Source of the DNA: Erythrobacter sp.
GTDB taxonomy: Bacteria > Pseudomonadota > Alphaproteobacteria > Sphingomonadales > Sphingomonadaceae
Length of the DNA stretch: 64,000 nt
Assembly: GCA_019739335.1 (NCBI GenBank)
Contig: CP073261.1
Location: 2,594,001 to 2,658,000, forward strand
Direction: 5' to 3'
The first letter of the stretch is position 1, and the number at the start of each line of letters is the position of its first letter. Both the position numbers and the translations under genes were made by a program. Shown here piece by piece: positions 7,330 to 15,954 of this stretch. The notes under the pieces are model-generated. The model was given only the letters and a program-made list of their open reading frames with translations. It made no database searches and was not told the DNA's origin.

Positions 7330-8985
7330 TCAGCGGTTGCGCAGGCCGCTGACGGTCGCGCCGGCAGCGCTCAATTGCTCGATATCGGTAATGCAGTGAA
7401 TCAGGCGAATGCCCTTTCGCGCGGCAGCTTCCTCAACCGCCGCGTCGAACTGCGCATTGGTTTCCACCCGCGCGCCCCAGCCGCCATAGCTCTGCGCCAT
7501 CAGGGCGAAATCGGGATTGGCGAGCTGCGTGGCCGACTCACGCCCGGGATATTCGCGCTCCTGGTGCATCCGGATCGTGCCGAAAGTGGAATTGTCGAAG
7601 ACAATCACCAGCAGGTCGAGCCCGTACTGCGCGGCCGTGGCCAGTTCCTGTGCGTTCATCAGGAAGTCGCCGTCTCCCGCCGCCGCGATCACGCAGCGAT
7701 CTGGGAAGCGCCTTGCTGCCGCCACCGCAGCAGGAATTCCATACCCCATCGCGCCCGCCGTGGGGGCGAGCTGCGAAGGATAGCCGGCATAGGGCCAGTA
7801 ACGGTGCCACCAGCCGGCGAAATTGCCTGCGCCATTGCACACGATCGCGTCTTCTGGGAGCAGCCTGCGCATGATCCCCATCGCCAGCGCCAGATCGAGC
7901 GGGAATTGCGCCTCTTCACGCGGCGTGTTCCACGCCTGCCATTCCGCGTGCGCCTCTGCTCCCGCGTCGAACGGGATGACGTCCGCATCGTCCCACAGCG
8001 CCGCGCTTTCGGCGAATTCGGCCATGTCGGCGCAGAGAGCCAGATCGGTGCGATAGACGCGGCCCAGCTCTTCCGGATCGGGGTGCACGTGGATCAGCAC
8101 CTGGCCCGGATGATCGGGAGTAACCAGCGCATAGCCGTCGGTCGTGGCTTCGCCCATCCGAGCGCCGACCACCAGCAGGACGTCAGCCTGCCGCACCCGC
8201 TCGGCCAGCTTCGGATTGGGACCGTAGCCTAGATTGCCCGCGTAAACGGAGGATGATGGCGGCAAGGCATCCTGACGCCGGAAGGCCGTCGCGACGGGCA
8301 GGCCGAGGCTTTCGGCAAATTCGGTAAAGTAGTGCCGTGCCCGTCCGTTCCAGCCTGCGCCTCCCACTATGGCCAGTGGTGCGGCGGCATCGCCGATCAG
8401 CTGCATCATCGTCGCCATCGCATCGGGGCAGGGGGCCTGCGCGGGCTTCACTACTGCCGGACGCACGGGCGAAACGATGCCCCGCTCATGCAGCATGTCT
8501 TCTGGCAGGGCGAGCACCACCGGGCCGGGCCGCCCCGAAATCGCCGTGGACCACGCACGCGACACGTATTCGGGAATGCGGCGGGCATCGTCGATCCGCG
8601 CAGACCACTTGGCGATAGGCGCGAAGAAGGCCGGGAAATCGACTTCCTGGAATCCCTCCCGATCACGCATCCCACGGTCCACATCGCCGATGAACAGGAT
8701 CATCGGCTCGCTGTCCTGCATCGCTACGTGCACACCGATGCTGGCGTTCGTCGCACCGGGGCCGCGGGTGACGAAGGCGATCCCGGGGCGCCCGGTCATT
8801 GCTCCGTCAGCGCAGGCCATGAATGCGACTCCGCCTTCCTGGCGGCAAGTCACGGTGTCGATCTCCGGGCAATCGGCCAGCGCGTCGAGCACAGGCAGGA
8901 AGCTCTCCCCCGGCACGGTGAAGATCCGGTCGCAGCCCTGTTCCACAAGACAATCGACGAGCAGGCGCGCAGCGGTTCTGGTCAT
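7330..8985 (-). CDS. thiamine diphosphate-dependent enzyme, acetolactate synthase large-subunit-like
   Basis: The ~551-residue protein has the three-domain layout of the acetohydroxyacid synthase/benzoylformate decarboxylase superfamily. The N-terminal Pyr domain carries the catalytic Glu (CRQEGG, residue ~50). A central domain follows, and the C-terminal PP domain has the ThDP/Mg motif starting GDGDFLMN at residue ~437 and ending in FDN near 465. Such enzymes decarboxylate 2-oxoacids and transfer the C2 unit. There is no regulatory small subunit (ilvH) next to it, so it is probably not the biosynthetic AHAS. Substrate unknown. ATG 8985 is preferred; a GTG at 9006 would add seven residues. 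Confidence 0.8.
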   Translation of the reverse strand: MTRTAARLLVDCLVEQGCDRIFTVPGESFLPVLDALADCPEIDTVTCRQEGGVAFMACADGAMTGRPGIAFVTRGPGATNASIGVHVAMQDSEPMILFIGDVDRGMRDREGFQEVDFPAFFAPIAKWSARIDDARRIPEYVSRAWSTAISGRPGPVVLALPEDMLHERGIVSPVRPAVVKPAQAPCPDAMATMMQLIGDAAAPLAIVGGAGWNGRARHYFTEFAESLGLPVATAFRRQDALPPSSSVYAGNLGYGPNPKLAERVRQADVLLVVGARMGEATTDGYALVTPDHPGQVLIHVHPDPEELGRVYRTDLALCADMAEFAESAALWDDADVIPFDAGAEAHAEWQAWNTPREEAQFPLDLALAMGIMRRLLPEDAIVCNGAGNFAGWWHRYWPYAGYPSQLAPTAGAMGYGIPAAVAAARRFPDRCVIAAAGDGDFLMNAQELATAAQYGLDLLVIVFDNSTFGTIRMHQEREYPGRESATQLANPDFALMAQSYGGWGARVETNAQFDAAVEEAAARKGIRLIHCITDIEQLSAAGATVSGLRNR

Positions 8986-9112
8986 GGGGGGATGCGATAG
9001 CTGCACCCGGTTGCGGCGGCAACTATCTGTGGATGAAACGCGAATGTCCCGTCTGTGGACAGGAACCAGAAGGGCGTGTGCGGATTGGTTACCAAAAGGT
9101 TAAGAACCCACC

Positions 9113-9316
9113 ATGAGACGCGCACTTGTCCTTACCGATGAATCGGCCCGCCACCCCTTCCGGGCTTCGCTGCCTCCGCATGTCGTGCTGCGCGCGAACG
9201 AGATCGAGCGGACCGTGCCCTGGCGCGAGCGGCTGGCCCTGACCCGCAAGGATGCCGAAACCGTGCTGGCGACCTATGCCGCCGGGTTTGTCGCCACCCT
9301 CACTTTCTTCGGCTGA
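9113..9316 (+). CDS. small conserved-looking hypothetical protein
   Basis: This 67-residue ORF starts with ATG after an AAAAGGTTAAGA purine stretch. It is arginine-rich at the start (MRRALVLTDESARHPFR) and ends in a mildly hydrophobic stretch (TYAAGFVATLTFFG). Codon use is like its neighbours (G/C at third positions). It fits the gap between the divergent ThDP gene and the convergent MFS gene almost exactly, with 3 nt between its end and the MFS stop. I do not recognise its function. Confidence 0.6.
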   Translation: MRRALVLTDESARHPFRASLPPHVVLRANEIERTVPWRERLALTRKDAETVLATYAAGFVATLTFFG

Positions 9317-9319
9317 TCC

Positions 9320-10651
9320 TCACTCGGCAGCCAAGGCACTCGCGCTAGCAGCCAGTTCTGCCTTGCACAGCACGCCGCCAAGCCACGCCGAAAACACGCA
9401 CATCCCGGCGCTAAGCAACAATTGCTCCGCCAGCGGCACGCCCGCGGCGCTCAGCCCCAGCGCCAGCAGCGACCCCGCCACCATCGCGCCCGAATTGACG
9501 ATATTGTTCGCCGCCACTGCGCGGCTCGCCTGCGATGTTGGCACCTTGGTGGTGAGGAAGGCGTAAAGCGGCACCACGAACATGCCGCCGAATACTGCGA
9601 TCAGCAGCAGGCTCCCCAGCACTGCCCAGGCGAGCGGATAGGAGAGGAAGGTGGCAACATCCATCAGTTCGGTGCTTTCCAGCCCGGCGTTCCATGCGCG
9701 GCAGACGAAGTAGAACACCGTCACCATCGCCCCCATCGCCAGCACCGAGATCGGCGAATAGCGGGCCGAGACCTTGCCTTTCAGCAGCAGGCTCACCGCC
9801 ACCGATCCGATCGCGACGCCGATGGAGAAAAACACCAGGAACAGGCTAGCCACTTCCTTGTTCGCCATCAGCACGTTCTTGGCCAGAGGCGGGAACTGGA
9901 TGAATAGCACCGAGCCGATGGTCCAGAAGAAGCTGATCGCGAGGATGGCGAAGAACACCTCGCGATTGTGGGTGATATCACGCACCAACCGGTATGAGGA
10001 GGTGAAGGGGTTGAAATCCACTTTCTCCGGCTCCGTTCCCATCGGGGGGGCGGGGGGAACATGGCGGCTGGTGAGATAGCCGATCACCGCAAAGCCGAGG
10101 ATGGCCATCGCCGCGACTTCCACCGAGAGGAACCCGGCGAGGATCGTACCCGCCATGATCGCCAGGTATGTCCCCGCTTCCACCAGCCCCGTGCCGGCCA
10201 GCACTTCTTCCTTCTTCAGGTGCTGCGGCAGGATCGCGTATTTGATCGGACCGAAGAAAGTCGAATGGGTACCCATCGCGAACAGCGCCAGCATCAGCAG
10301 CGGGATGGCGAGGAAATCGACCGCGATTCCCTGCCACGCGAGGTAGAGCCCGACTGCGCCCACCGCCATGATGGCGATTTCGGCAGCCTTGACCATGCGG
10401 ATTATCTTCGCCTTGTCGCGCATGTCGGCCAGTTGCCCGGCGATGGCAGAGAGCAGGAAGAACGGCAGGATGAACACCGCCGATGCCACGCCGGAGAACA
10501 TCGTTTCCGTGTCGGCGGAATTGTAAACCGAGTAGACGACGAACAGCACCATCGTCGTCTTGTAGAGATTGTCGTTGAACGCATTGAGCAATTGCGTGAC
10601 GAACAGCGGCAGGAACCGGCGCTGCTTGAGCAGGTGGGTCGAGGTAAACAT
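9320..10651 (-). CDS. MFS transporter, LplT/Aas-like
   Basis: The 443-residue protein has about twelve membrane segments. Its N-terminus (LPLFVTQLLNAFNDNLYK) resembles the lysophospholipid flippase LplT and the MFS half of Aas-type proteins. The segments GQLADMRDKAK and FGPIKYAILPQHL support this group. The acyltransferase half of Aas is not present. The likely role is lipid or lysophospholipid movement across the inner membrane, but this is inferred from resemblance only. It is monocistronic and divergent from pgsA, a phospholipid synthesis gene, which fits a lipid role but does not prove it. Confidence 0.75.
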   Translation of the reverse strand: MFTSTHLLKQRRFLPLFVTQLLNAFNDNLYKTTMVLFVVYSVYNSADTETMFSGVASAVFILPFFLLSAIAGQLADMRDKAKIIRMVKAAEIAIMAVGAVGLYLAWQGIAVDFLAIPLLMLALFAMGTHSTFFGPIKYAILPQHLKKEEVLAGTGLVEAGTYLAIMAGTILAGFLSVEVAAMAILGFAVIGYLTSRHVPPAPPMGTEPEKVDFNPFTSSYRLVRDITHNREVFFAILAISFFWTIGSVLFIQFPPLAKNVLMANKEVASLFLVFFSIGVAIGSVAVSLLLKGKVSARYSPISVLAMGAMVTVFYFVCRAWNAGLESTELMDVATFLSYPLAWAVLGSLLLIAVFGGMFVVPLYAFLTTKVPTSQASRAVAANNIVNSGAMVAGSLLALGLSAAGVPLAEQLLLSAGMCVFSAWLGGVLCKAELAASASALAAE

Positions 10652-10779
10652 AGGGGAGTTCTGCGTGCCTTCCTCTTGCCCGCCGTGTCGCCCCGGCTGT
10701 CTGCGCGGGCAGGCTTATAACCAATCGACCGCATAGGCCATGCTTTTTCCCGAAGCATTAACGCGCTAGGGGGGAGGCC

Positions 10780-11373
10780 ATGTGGTCGCTTCCGAACATC
10801 CTCACCATGTCGCGCATCGTCGCGCTGCCGCTGCTCGCCTTCCTGATCTGGTGGCCGGGATGGGAAGCGGGATACCTGCTTGCCTTCGCGCTCTATACGG
10901 CGATGGGGATTACCGATTACTTCGACGGGATGCTTGCGCGCTCCAGCGGGGCAGTGAGCAAGCTGGGGATTTTCCTCGATCCGATTGCCGACAAGATCAT
11001 GGTCGCGACGGTGATCCTTGTGTTGACCGCAATGGGCGTGCTGCGCGGGCCATATGTGGGCGACATGCACGTGATCGCGGGCCTCATCATCCTGATCCGC
11101 GAGATCGCCGTATCGGGCCTGCGCGAATTCCTCGGCGGCTTGCAGGTGTCTATGCCGGTGAGCAAGCTGGCCAAGTGGAAGACGACCTTCCAGCTGGTTG
11201 CGCTGGGCTCGCTGATCCTGGGGCAGGGGCTGCCCGGCTGGGTAATCGAAGCGGGCGACGTGATGCACAACGTGCCGCATACGGTGGGGCTGGTGACGCT
11301 GTGGGCGGCGGCGATCCTGACGCTGGTGACGGGATGGGACTACTTGCGGGTTGGCCTGAAGCACATGGATTGA
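10780..11373 (+). CDS. pgsA: CDP-diacylglycerol-glycerol-3-phosphate 3-phosphatidyltransferase
   Basis: PgsA makes phosphatidylglycerol phosphate from CDP-diacylglycerol in the inner membrane. The 197-residue protein has the full CDP-alcohol phosphotransferase signature D-x2-DG-x2-AR-x8-G-x3-D-x3-D, at residues 46 to 71 (starts DYFDGMLAR, ends FLDPIAD). About five hydrophobic segments surround it, and the N-terminus SLPNILTMSRI is typical. The start ATG follows GGGGGAGG. The stop is followed by a weak hairpin (AACACC ... GGTGTT, about 11381-11398). Confidence 0.95.
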   Translation: MWSLPNILTMSRIVALPLLAFLIWWPGWEAGYLLAFALYTAMGITDYFDGMLARSSGAVSKLGIFLDPIADKIMVATVILVLTAMGVLRGPYVGDMHVIAGLIILIREIAVSGLREFLGGLQVSMPVSKLAKWKTTFQLVALGSLILGQGLPGWVIEAGDVMHNVPHTVGLVTLWAAAILTLVTGWDYLRVGLKHMD

Positions 11374-11663
11374 TTGTGGAACACCGACCGGGGGTGTTTG
11401 CGAAACTTCAGTTTGGCGGAAAAGTGTTGTTGGGCAGGGGGTTGCGGCGGACTTTGCTGTTGGCAGTGTGACCTTCCGATTTTGCGGGGTGATGGGTGAT
11501 TTCGGAGGCGGAATCTTGGAGTGGAAGGTGGGTTCGGCGAACATTTGTCGCACGGTAGCTGGCGGCGGGCGTGTAGGAAAACTCGGTTTCTTTTTTTGGA
11601 CGGCCAAGCGCGGCTCGTCTTGCCCGCATTGGCAGCTTGGCTGAAATCGACTAATCCTGCCTC
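11374..11663. other. intergenic stretch without convincing genes
   Basis: After pgsA there are ~290 nt with no ORF showing a family signature or good codon bias on either strand. The first part can form a small hairpin around 11381-11398. Local composition has many TTGG/GGTT runs and a T-rich tract near 11588, unlike the surrounding genes. It may be a decayed or acquired segment; nothing else can be supported. Confidence 0.5.
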
Positions 11664-11810
11664 ATGCACACCGAACCGAAGAAAGCGCTTCATTGGGACT
11701 TGCTGAAGGGCCGGGTTACGGTGCCTGACGACATCGACGTGAATGACATCCTAATTATGCGAATGTTCGCAGGGGATGCTGATTGGAGCGAAGTGCCAGA
11801 AGCGCCTTAG
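11664..11810 (+). pseudogene. 48-codon ORF resembling the C-terminal tail of a Phd/VapB-type antitoxin
   Basis: The ATG at 11664 opens 48 codons ending in TAG at 11808-11810. The product contains the stretch LLKGRVTVPDDIDVND. This resembles the conserved end of prevent-host-death-type antitoxins (LLKG-x-(V/I)-x-(I/V)-x-DDFD). The DNA-binding N-terminal part is absent and no toxin gene is adjacent. It could be a remnant of a type II toxin-antitoxin locus or a small protein of its own. There is no clear ribosome site. Similarity is by eye only. Confidence 0.35.
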
Positions 11811-11898
11811 CATCGATACCCCCCAGCGCGATCAAGCTTCCAGACCCATTGGCTGCGGCATCCAATCAGCCTTAGTTGGTCGATTTTCTGATCTCCCT

Positions 11899-11994
11899 TC
11901 GCTCAGCCTGAGCCTGTCGAAGGCCACGCGCTTAGATTGCGATTGTAGCGGGTCGGGGATAGCGGCTGGCCTTCGACAGGCTCAGGCTGAGCGA
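11899..11994. repeat. 27-bp perfect inverted repeat of the TTCGACAGGCTCAG family
   Basis: The left arm (11899-11925) begins TCGCTCAGCCTGAGCCTG. The right arm (11968-11994) is its exact reverse complement over 27 bp, beginning GGCCTTCGACAGGCTCAG. The 42-nt space between them is not obviously coding. RNA from either strand would fold into a long hairpin. A decayed relative lies downstream of acpP. I know this sequence as a frequent intergenic REP-like repeat in sphingomonad genomes. Confidence 0.85.
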
Positions 11995-12067
11995 GGTTTG
12001 AACTGATTGGACGGACCTGACTGTCGAACCAGGTTGATGCTCGCTCTGGAGCCAGTATTATCGCAGC

Positions 12068-12580
12068 ATGGGACATTTCCTCACCGCAATTATTGGATCT
12101 GAGACGACTCTTGGGCAATTTTCAGAGATGTTCGGATCGCCCTTTCCCACTGCAATTCCATTCGGGTTGTGGGTGTTGCCCCTAAATGAGCAGCGGCTGG
12201 ACCTACTTGCTATGTCCGGTGATCGGACATTTGAGGGCTTTGAGTACCTAAGTCCAAAGATTGCACGGGCGATCGCTCGCGGACTTGGAGATGGTTCGGC
12301 CCTTTACGTAGAAACATTCTATCACGGGGGCACCGGAGGCCAAGGCGCGGCGCTTTTAGAAGATGGCGAGTTGATCTGGACAAAGGCGGAATCGACCTAC
12401 AAATCTGAGAACCCGAATTCGATTGTCGCTTACAGACCATTCGGCCCTCGTTTGATGAAGTCTCCCATTAGCGAAGGTTTGGCGCGGCTGGGCGTAGTCG
12501 CCTCAAGCGAGCACGATGAATTTGATAGTGTGGGGCTGGGAAACTTCCGTTCCTTGGAAAACCTCGGACTAGATTATTGA
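12068..12580 (+). CDS. orphan hypothetical protein of 170 residues
   Basis: The 170-residue ORF starts at ATG 12068 without a strong ribosome site. No signal peptide, membrane segment or catalytic motif is apparent. The N-terminus MGHFLTAIIGSETTL and a glycine-rich YHGGTGGQG segment are the most distinctive pieces. The DNA is visibly less GC-rich and uses more A/T-ending codons than the flanking genes. Together with the adjacent repeat and antitoxin-like fragment, this suggests acquisition. The size and acidic, globular character would suit an immunity-type protein, but that is only a guess. It ends convergent with the beta-lactamase gene, directly abutting it. Confidence 0.6.
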   Translation: MGHFLTAIIGSETTLGQFSEMFGSPFPTAIPFGLWVLPLNEQRLDLLAMSGDRTFEGFEYLSPKIARAIARGLGDGSALYVETFYHGGTGGQGAALLEDGELIWTKAESTYKSENPNSIVAYRPFGPRLMKSPISEGLARLGVVASSEHDEFDSVGLGNFRSLENLGLDY

Positions 12581-13660
12581 TCAATTTGTGGTGGGATGTG
12601 CCCCATCAAACGCCACCACCGCCCGCACCACCGCCTGCATCATTTCCATCCGCTCCGGCACGGGTCGCGCGGTATCCCCCACCATGATCGCCACCGCATA
12701 GGTCCGGCCTCCCGGCGCGAAGAGCAGGCCGACGTCGTTGTAGCCCGATTGCCGCCCGCCCCAGACCTGTCCGGTGCCGGTTTTGTGCGCCAGCCGCCAG
12801 CCTTCCGGCACGGCGGCTTTCATGCGGTTGGGGCCGCTCTTGGTCTGCATCATTACCGACAGGAACCAAGCGGTGCGTCCGGTAGAGAGCAGTTCCCCGC
12901 GCGCCAGCCGCGCGAGCGCTTCGGCGATCGCTTGCGGGGTGGCGCCGTCCACCGGATCGGCGAGGTAGCTTTCGTAGGCGGCGCTGCGGACGGCATCGGG
13001 CACCGCGTCGCGCGCTTCGAAAAAGCCTTCGCGGGTGAAGGCGTAGTGTTGCCGCCACTCCAATCCGGCGATGGCGCTTTGCATCAGCCGTTCGCCGGGG
13101 CCGAAGCGGATGCCCGCCAGCCGCTGGTCGTCGAGCATGGCGCGCACCGCTTCCGGCCCGCCGACCGCGTTCAGCACCGCATCGTTGGCGGTATTGTCGC
13201 TTTCGGTGATCGCGGCTTCGATCAGCTCATCGATCTCTGCCGAGACCACGCCTTCGCGCAGGATGCGGTTGCGGATCGGCTGGTGGAACACGGTCAGATC
13301 GTGGCGAGTGAGGCGCAGGCTCTGCGACAGGTCGAGTTCGCCCCGGTCGGCCTGCGCAAGTGCCGTGAGCGCGACCCAGGTCTTGCTTACGCTCTGCTGC
13401 GGCAGCAGCCGTTCGGCATCGAAGCCGGTGGACCAGCCGCTCTCGACATCGACCACGGCAATGCCCAGCGAGCCGCCGAAATCGAGCGCGAGCCGGTCTA
13501 TCTCGGTGGCCAGCACCTCGCGGGCGGCGACGGTGGCAAGGGGGATCGCTTCGGCCTCGGCTTCGCGCGCTTCCTCCGCCATTGCGCCAGTCGGCTCGTC
13601 GGCGCCGCTACACGCGGCCAACAGCAGCGCGGCGCAGGCAATCAGGAACCGTGCCGCCAT
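12581..13660 (-). CDS. class A-like beta-lactamase / serine hydrolase lipoprotein
   Basis: The 359-residue protein starts with a lipoprotein signal peptide (lipobox LAAC, Cys ~17). It carries the beta-lactamase triad: S90-V-S-K93, S154-D-N156 and K293-T-G. This is the class A fold, which hydrolyses beta-lactams in the periplasm. The usual Glu166 motif (ExxLN) of the omega loop is not recognisable between residues 200 and 240. That region instead has an unusual stretch (FTREGFFEARDAVPDAVR). It may therefore be a divergent beta-lactamase or a related peptidoglycan hydrolase. The ATG is 1 nt after the oxyR stop, so the two genes are coupled. Confidence 0.8.
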   Translation of the reverse strand: MAARFLIACAALLLAACSGADEPTGAMAEEAREAEAEAIPLATVAAREVLATEIDRLALDFGGSLGIAVVDVESGWSTGFDAERLLPQQSVSKTWVALTALAQADRGELDLSQSLRLTRHDLTVFHQPIRNRILREGVVSAEIDELIEAAITESDNTANDAVLNAVGGPEAVRAMLDDQRLAGIRFGPGERLMQSAIAGLEWRQHYAFTREGFFEARDAVPDAVRSAAYESYLADPVDGATPQAIAEALARLARGELLSTGRTAWFLSVMMQTKSGPNRMKAAVPEGWRLAHKTGTGQVWGGRQSGYNDVGLLFAPGGRTYAVAIMVGDTARPVPERMEMMQAVVRAVVAFDGAHPTTN

Positions 13661-13661
13661 G

Positions 13662-14558
13662 TCAACCTGCTCGCAATTCCTCGGCCAGCAGCCGGAATTC
13701 GTCCGAGCGCGGCGAATTGACCCGCCAAACCAGCGCGATTTCGCGGCTGGTCTTGCGGCCCTTGAGCGGGCGCGCGACCACCTGGGTGCCGTTGAGGATG
13801 CCCGCGTCGATGGCCATTTGCGGCAGCATCGTCAGGCCAAGCCCGTTGTCGACCATCTGCACCAGCGTGTGCAACGAGGTGCCGATCATCGTGGCGCTGG
13901 CGCGCAATTCGGGCCGGTCACAGGCGGCGAGGGCGTGCTCTTTCAGGCAGTGCCCGTCCTCCAGCAGCAGCAGCCGCCCCTGATCGATCATGCCGGGCGG
14001 GATTTCGGCGGGGGGATCGCGCGGATCGTCCTTGGGGAAGGCGACGAACAGGTCATCGTCGGCGATCTTTTCCTTCTCCACTTCGCCGGTGGCGAAGGGC
14101 AGGGCGAGCAGCACGCAATCCGCGCGGCCGTGGTGGAGCGATTCGATGGCGTGGTCGCTGGTTTCCTCGCGCAGGAACAGCTTGAGCGCCGGGCGCTCGC
14201 GACGCAGCCGCGGCAGGATGCGGGGGAGCAGGAACGGGGCGATAGTGGGGATGACGCTCATCCTGAGTTCGCCCGAAAGCGGCTTGCCCGCCGCCTGCAC
14301 CAGTTCGGCCAGCTCCTCGGTCTCGCGCAAAACCCGGTGGGCCTTGGCGACGACATTGTTCCCCAGCGGCGTGAACCGCACCACGCGCCGGCTGCGCTCG
14401 ACCAGCGTCACGCCGAGCAGCGATTCGAGCTCGCGAATGCCCGCCGAAAGCGTGGACTGCGAAACGAAAGACGCATCCGCCGCCCGCCCGAAATGCCCGT
14501 GCTCGTGCAACGCCACGAGGTACTGCAACTGCTTGATGGTGGGGAGGTAAGTGGTCAT
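13662..14558 (-). CDS. oxyR: LysR-family peroxide sensor OxyR
   Basis: The 298-residue protein has an N-terminal LysR helix-turn-helix (residues ~8-65, with GHFGRAADASFVSQSTLS) and a substrate-like effector domain. The segment EDGHCLKEHALAAC places two cysteines at ~204 and ~213, nine residues apart as in OxyR (Cys199 and Cys208 in E. coli). It should therefore respond to hydrogen peroxide by disulfide formation and activate antioxidant genes. The gene lies 9 nt after rnd and 1 nt before the beta-lactamase gene, in one run. No katG or ahpC is adjacent. Confidence 0.9.
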   Translation of the reverse strand: MTTYLPTIKQLQYLVALHEHGHFGRAADASFVSQSTLSAGIRELESLLGVTLVERSRRVVRFTPLGNNVVAKAHRVLRETEELAELVQAAGKPLSGELRMSVIPTIAPFLLPRILPRLRRERPALKLFLREETSDHAIESLHHGRADCVLLALPFATGEVEKEKIADDDLFVAFPKDDPRDPPAEIPPGMIDQGRLLLLEDGHCLKEHALAACDRPELRASATMIGTSLHTLVQMVDNGLGLTMLPQMAIDAGILNGTQVVARPLKGRKTSREIALVWRVNSPRSDEFRLLAEELRAG

Positions 14559-14567
14559 TCGCGCGCG

Positions 14568-15779
14568 CTAGTCCTCCGCAGCCTCAGTTTCTACGGCGGC
14601 CTCGTCGTTCACCACATCGTCAATATGCGTCATCTTCAGCCGCCCGTTCACCACGGCAAACGCCAGCTTCCCTTCCACCAGGTCAAGCGCATCCTTGCCG
14701 AACACTTCGTAGCGCCAGCCCTCCAGCATCGGCAGCCTGCGCACGCCCGCCGCCAGCGATTCCAGTTCGTCCGACTTGGTCAGCAGGCGCGAGGCCACGT
14801 CGATCTCGCGCGAGCGGATCTTGAGCAGCAGCTTGAGCAGGTCCGCCACCAGCGCGCCTTCCTTGCCCAGCGGGGCACCGCGCTTGGGCTTGTCGGGCAT
14901 TTCGTCGTCAGGCAGCGGTTCGGCGTTCTTGAGCACGCGCATCAGCCGCTTGCCGATCTCGTTGTCCTGCCACGCGTTGGACAGCCCGCGCACCTTGGCG
15001 AGGTCTTCCTGCTTCTTGGGCGGGTGGCTGGCGAGATCGGCCAGTGTTTCATCGCGGATGATCCGCCCGCGCGGGATGTCCTTGTCCTGCGCCTCGGTCT
15101 CGCGCCATGCTGCCAGCGCCTTCAAGCGCCCCAGCACCAGCGGATTGCGGCCCGGTGCGCGGATGCGATGCCAAGCGAGGCTGAGATCGTTGGCGTAGTT
15201 CGCCGGGTCGGCCAGCTTCTCCATTTCCGCGTTCAGCCAGTGGCCGCGCCCGGTCTTGATCAGCTTTTTCAGGATCTTCGGGAAGATCGTTGCCAGATAG
15301 GTGACATCGCCGATGGCATATTCGATCTGCCGTTCGCTCAGCGGGCGGCGGCTCCAGTCGGTGAAGCGGGCGCCCTTGTCGATGGTCTTGCCGAGCCATG
15401 ATTCGACCAGGTTGGCATAGCCGATCTGCTCGGACTGGCTGATCGCCATCGTCGCGATCTGGGTGTCGAAAATGGGAAAGGGAGTCTTGCCGGTGAGGTT
15501 GTAGATGATTTCCACATCCTGCCCGCCCGCGTGGAAGACCTTGAGCACGTCCTCGTTCTCGCACATCAGGTCGAGCAGCGGGGAAAGATCGAGACCCGAA
15601 GCCAGCGGATCGATCGCCGCCGCCTCCTCCTCGTTGCCCACCTGGATCAGGCAGAGCAGCGGGTAATAGGTGTTCTCGCGCATGAATTCTGTATCGACGC
15701 AGACGAAGTGGTGCTGCGCCAGCCGCTCGCACAGTGCTGCCAGCGTCTTGGTATCGGTGATAAGGGGATGGATTTGCAT
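14568..15779 (-). CDS. rnd: ribonuclease D
   Basis: RNase D is a 3'-to-5' exoribonuclease acting in tRNA 3' maturation. The 403-residue protein has the DEDD exonuclease motifs: FVCVDTEFMRE (motif I), HAGGQDVEIIYN (motif II) and the YAIGDVTYL motif III. An HRDC-like domain follows with KVRGLSNAW. The open frame extends further upstream but without homology, so I chose ATG 15779 (MQIHPLITD). It heads the rnd-oxyR-beta-lactamase run and is divergent from aspS. Confidence 0.93.
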   Translation of the reverse strand: MQIHPLITDTKTLAALCERLAQHHFVCVDTEFMRENTYYPLLCLIQVGNEEEAAAIDPLASGLDLSPLLDLMCENEDVLKVFHAGGQDVEIIYNLTGKTPFPIFDTQIATMAISQSEQIGYANLVESWLGKTIDKGARFTDWSRRPLSERQIEYAIGDVTYLATIFPKILKKLIKTGRGHWLNAEMEKLADPANYANDLSLAWHRIRAPGRNPLVLGRLKALAAWRETEAQDKDIPRGRIIRDETLADLASHPPKKQEDLAKVRGLSNAWQDNEIGKRLMRVLKNAEPLPDDEMPDKPKRGAPLGKEGALVADLLKLLLKIRSREIDVASRLLTKSDELESLAAGVRRLPMLEGWRYEVFGKDALDLVEGKLAFAVVNGRLKMTHIDDVVNDEAAVETEAAED

Positions 15780-15845
15780 GTCTCGCTTCGTTTCTGTCCT
15801 GGCCGGTTCACCGACCTGCGCACCCGCCCCGCCAAGCTGCAAATC

Positions 15846-15874
15846 TTGACAAAGTGCCGTGCATACCCTGTTAG
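15846..15874 (+). promoter_or_regulatory. putative sigma-70 promoter of aspS
   Basis: TTGACA at 15846-15851 is followed after 17 nt by TGTTAG at 15869-15874, in the gap between the divergent rnd and aspS genes, about 80 nt before the aspS start. The -35 is perfect. The -10 is weak, as is common in GC-rich alphaproteobacteria. Confidence 0.4.
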
Positions 15875-15954
15875 CGCGCGCATGAAGCGAAGGCCTTCGC
15901 ACCACGCCGGTGCGCGCCCTTAGCGCCATAGCCTCCGAAATGGAAAGAGTCCCG

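Noticed and set aside
7330..8985. Biosynthetic acetolactate synthase IlvB
   Set aside because: No small-subunit gene is adjacent and overall segments differ from IlvB; only superfamily membership is supported.
13071..15401. 776-residue plus-strand open frame across the beta-lactamase, oxyR and rnd genes
   Set aside because: It is antisense to three well-recognised genes with intact motifs. Its composition (Arg, Gln, His, Gly-rich) is that of a shadow frame.
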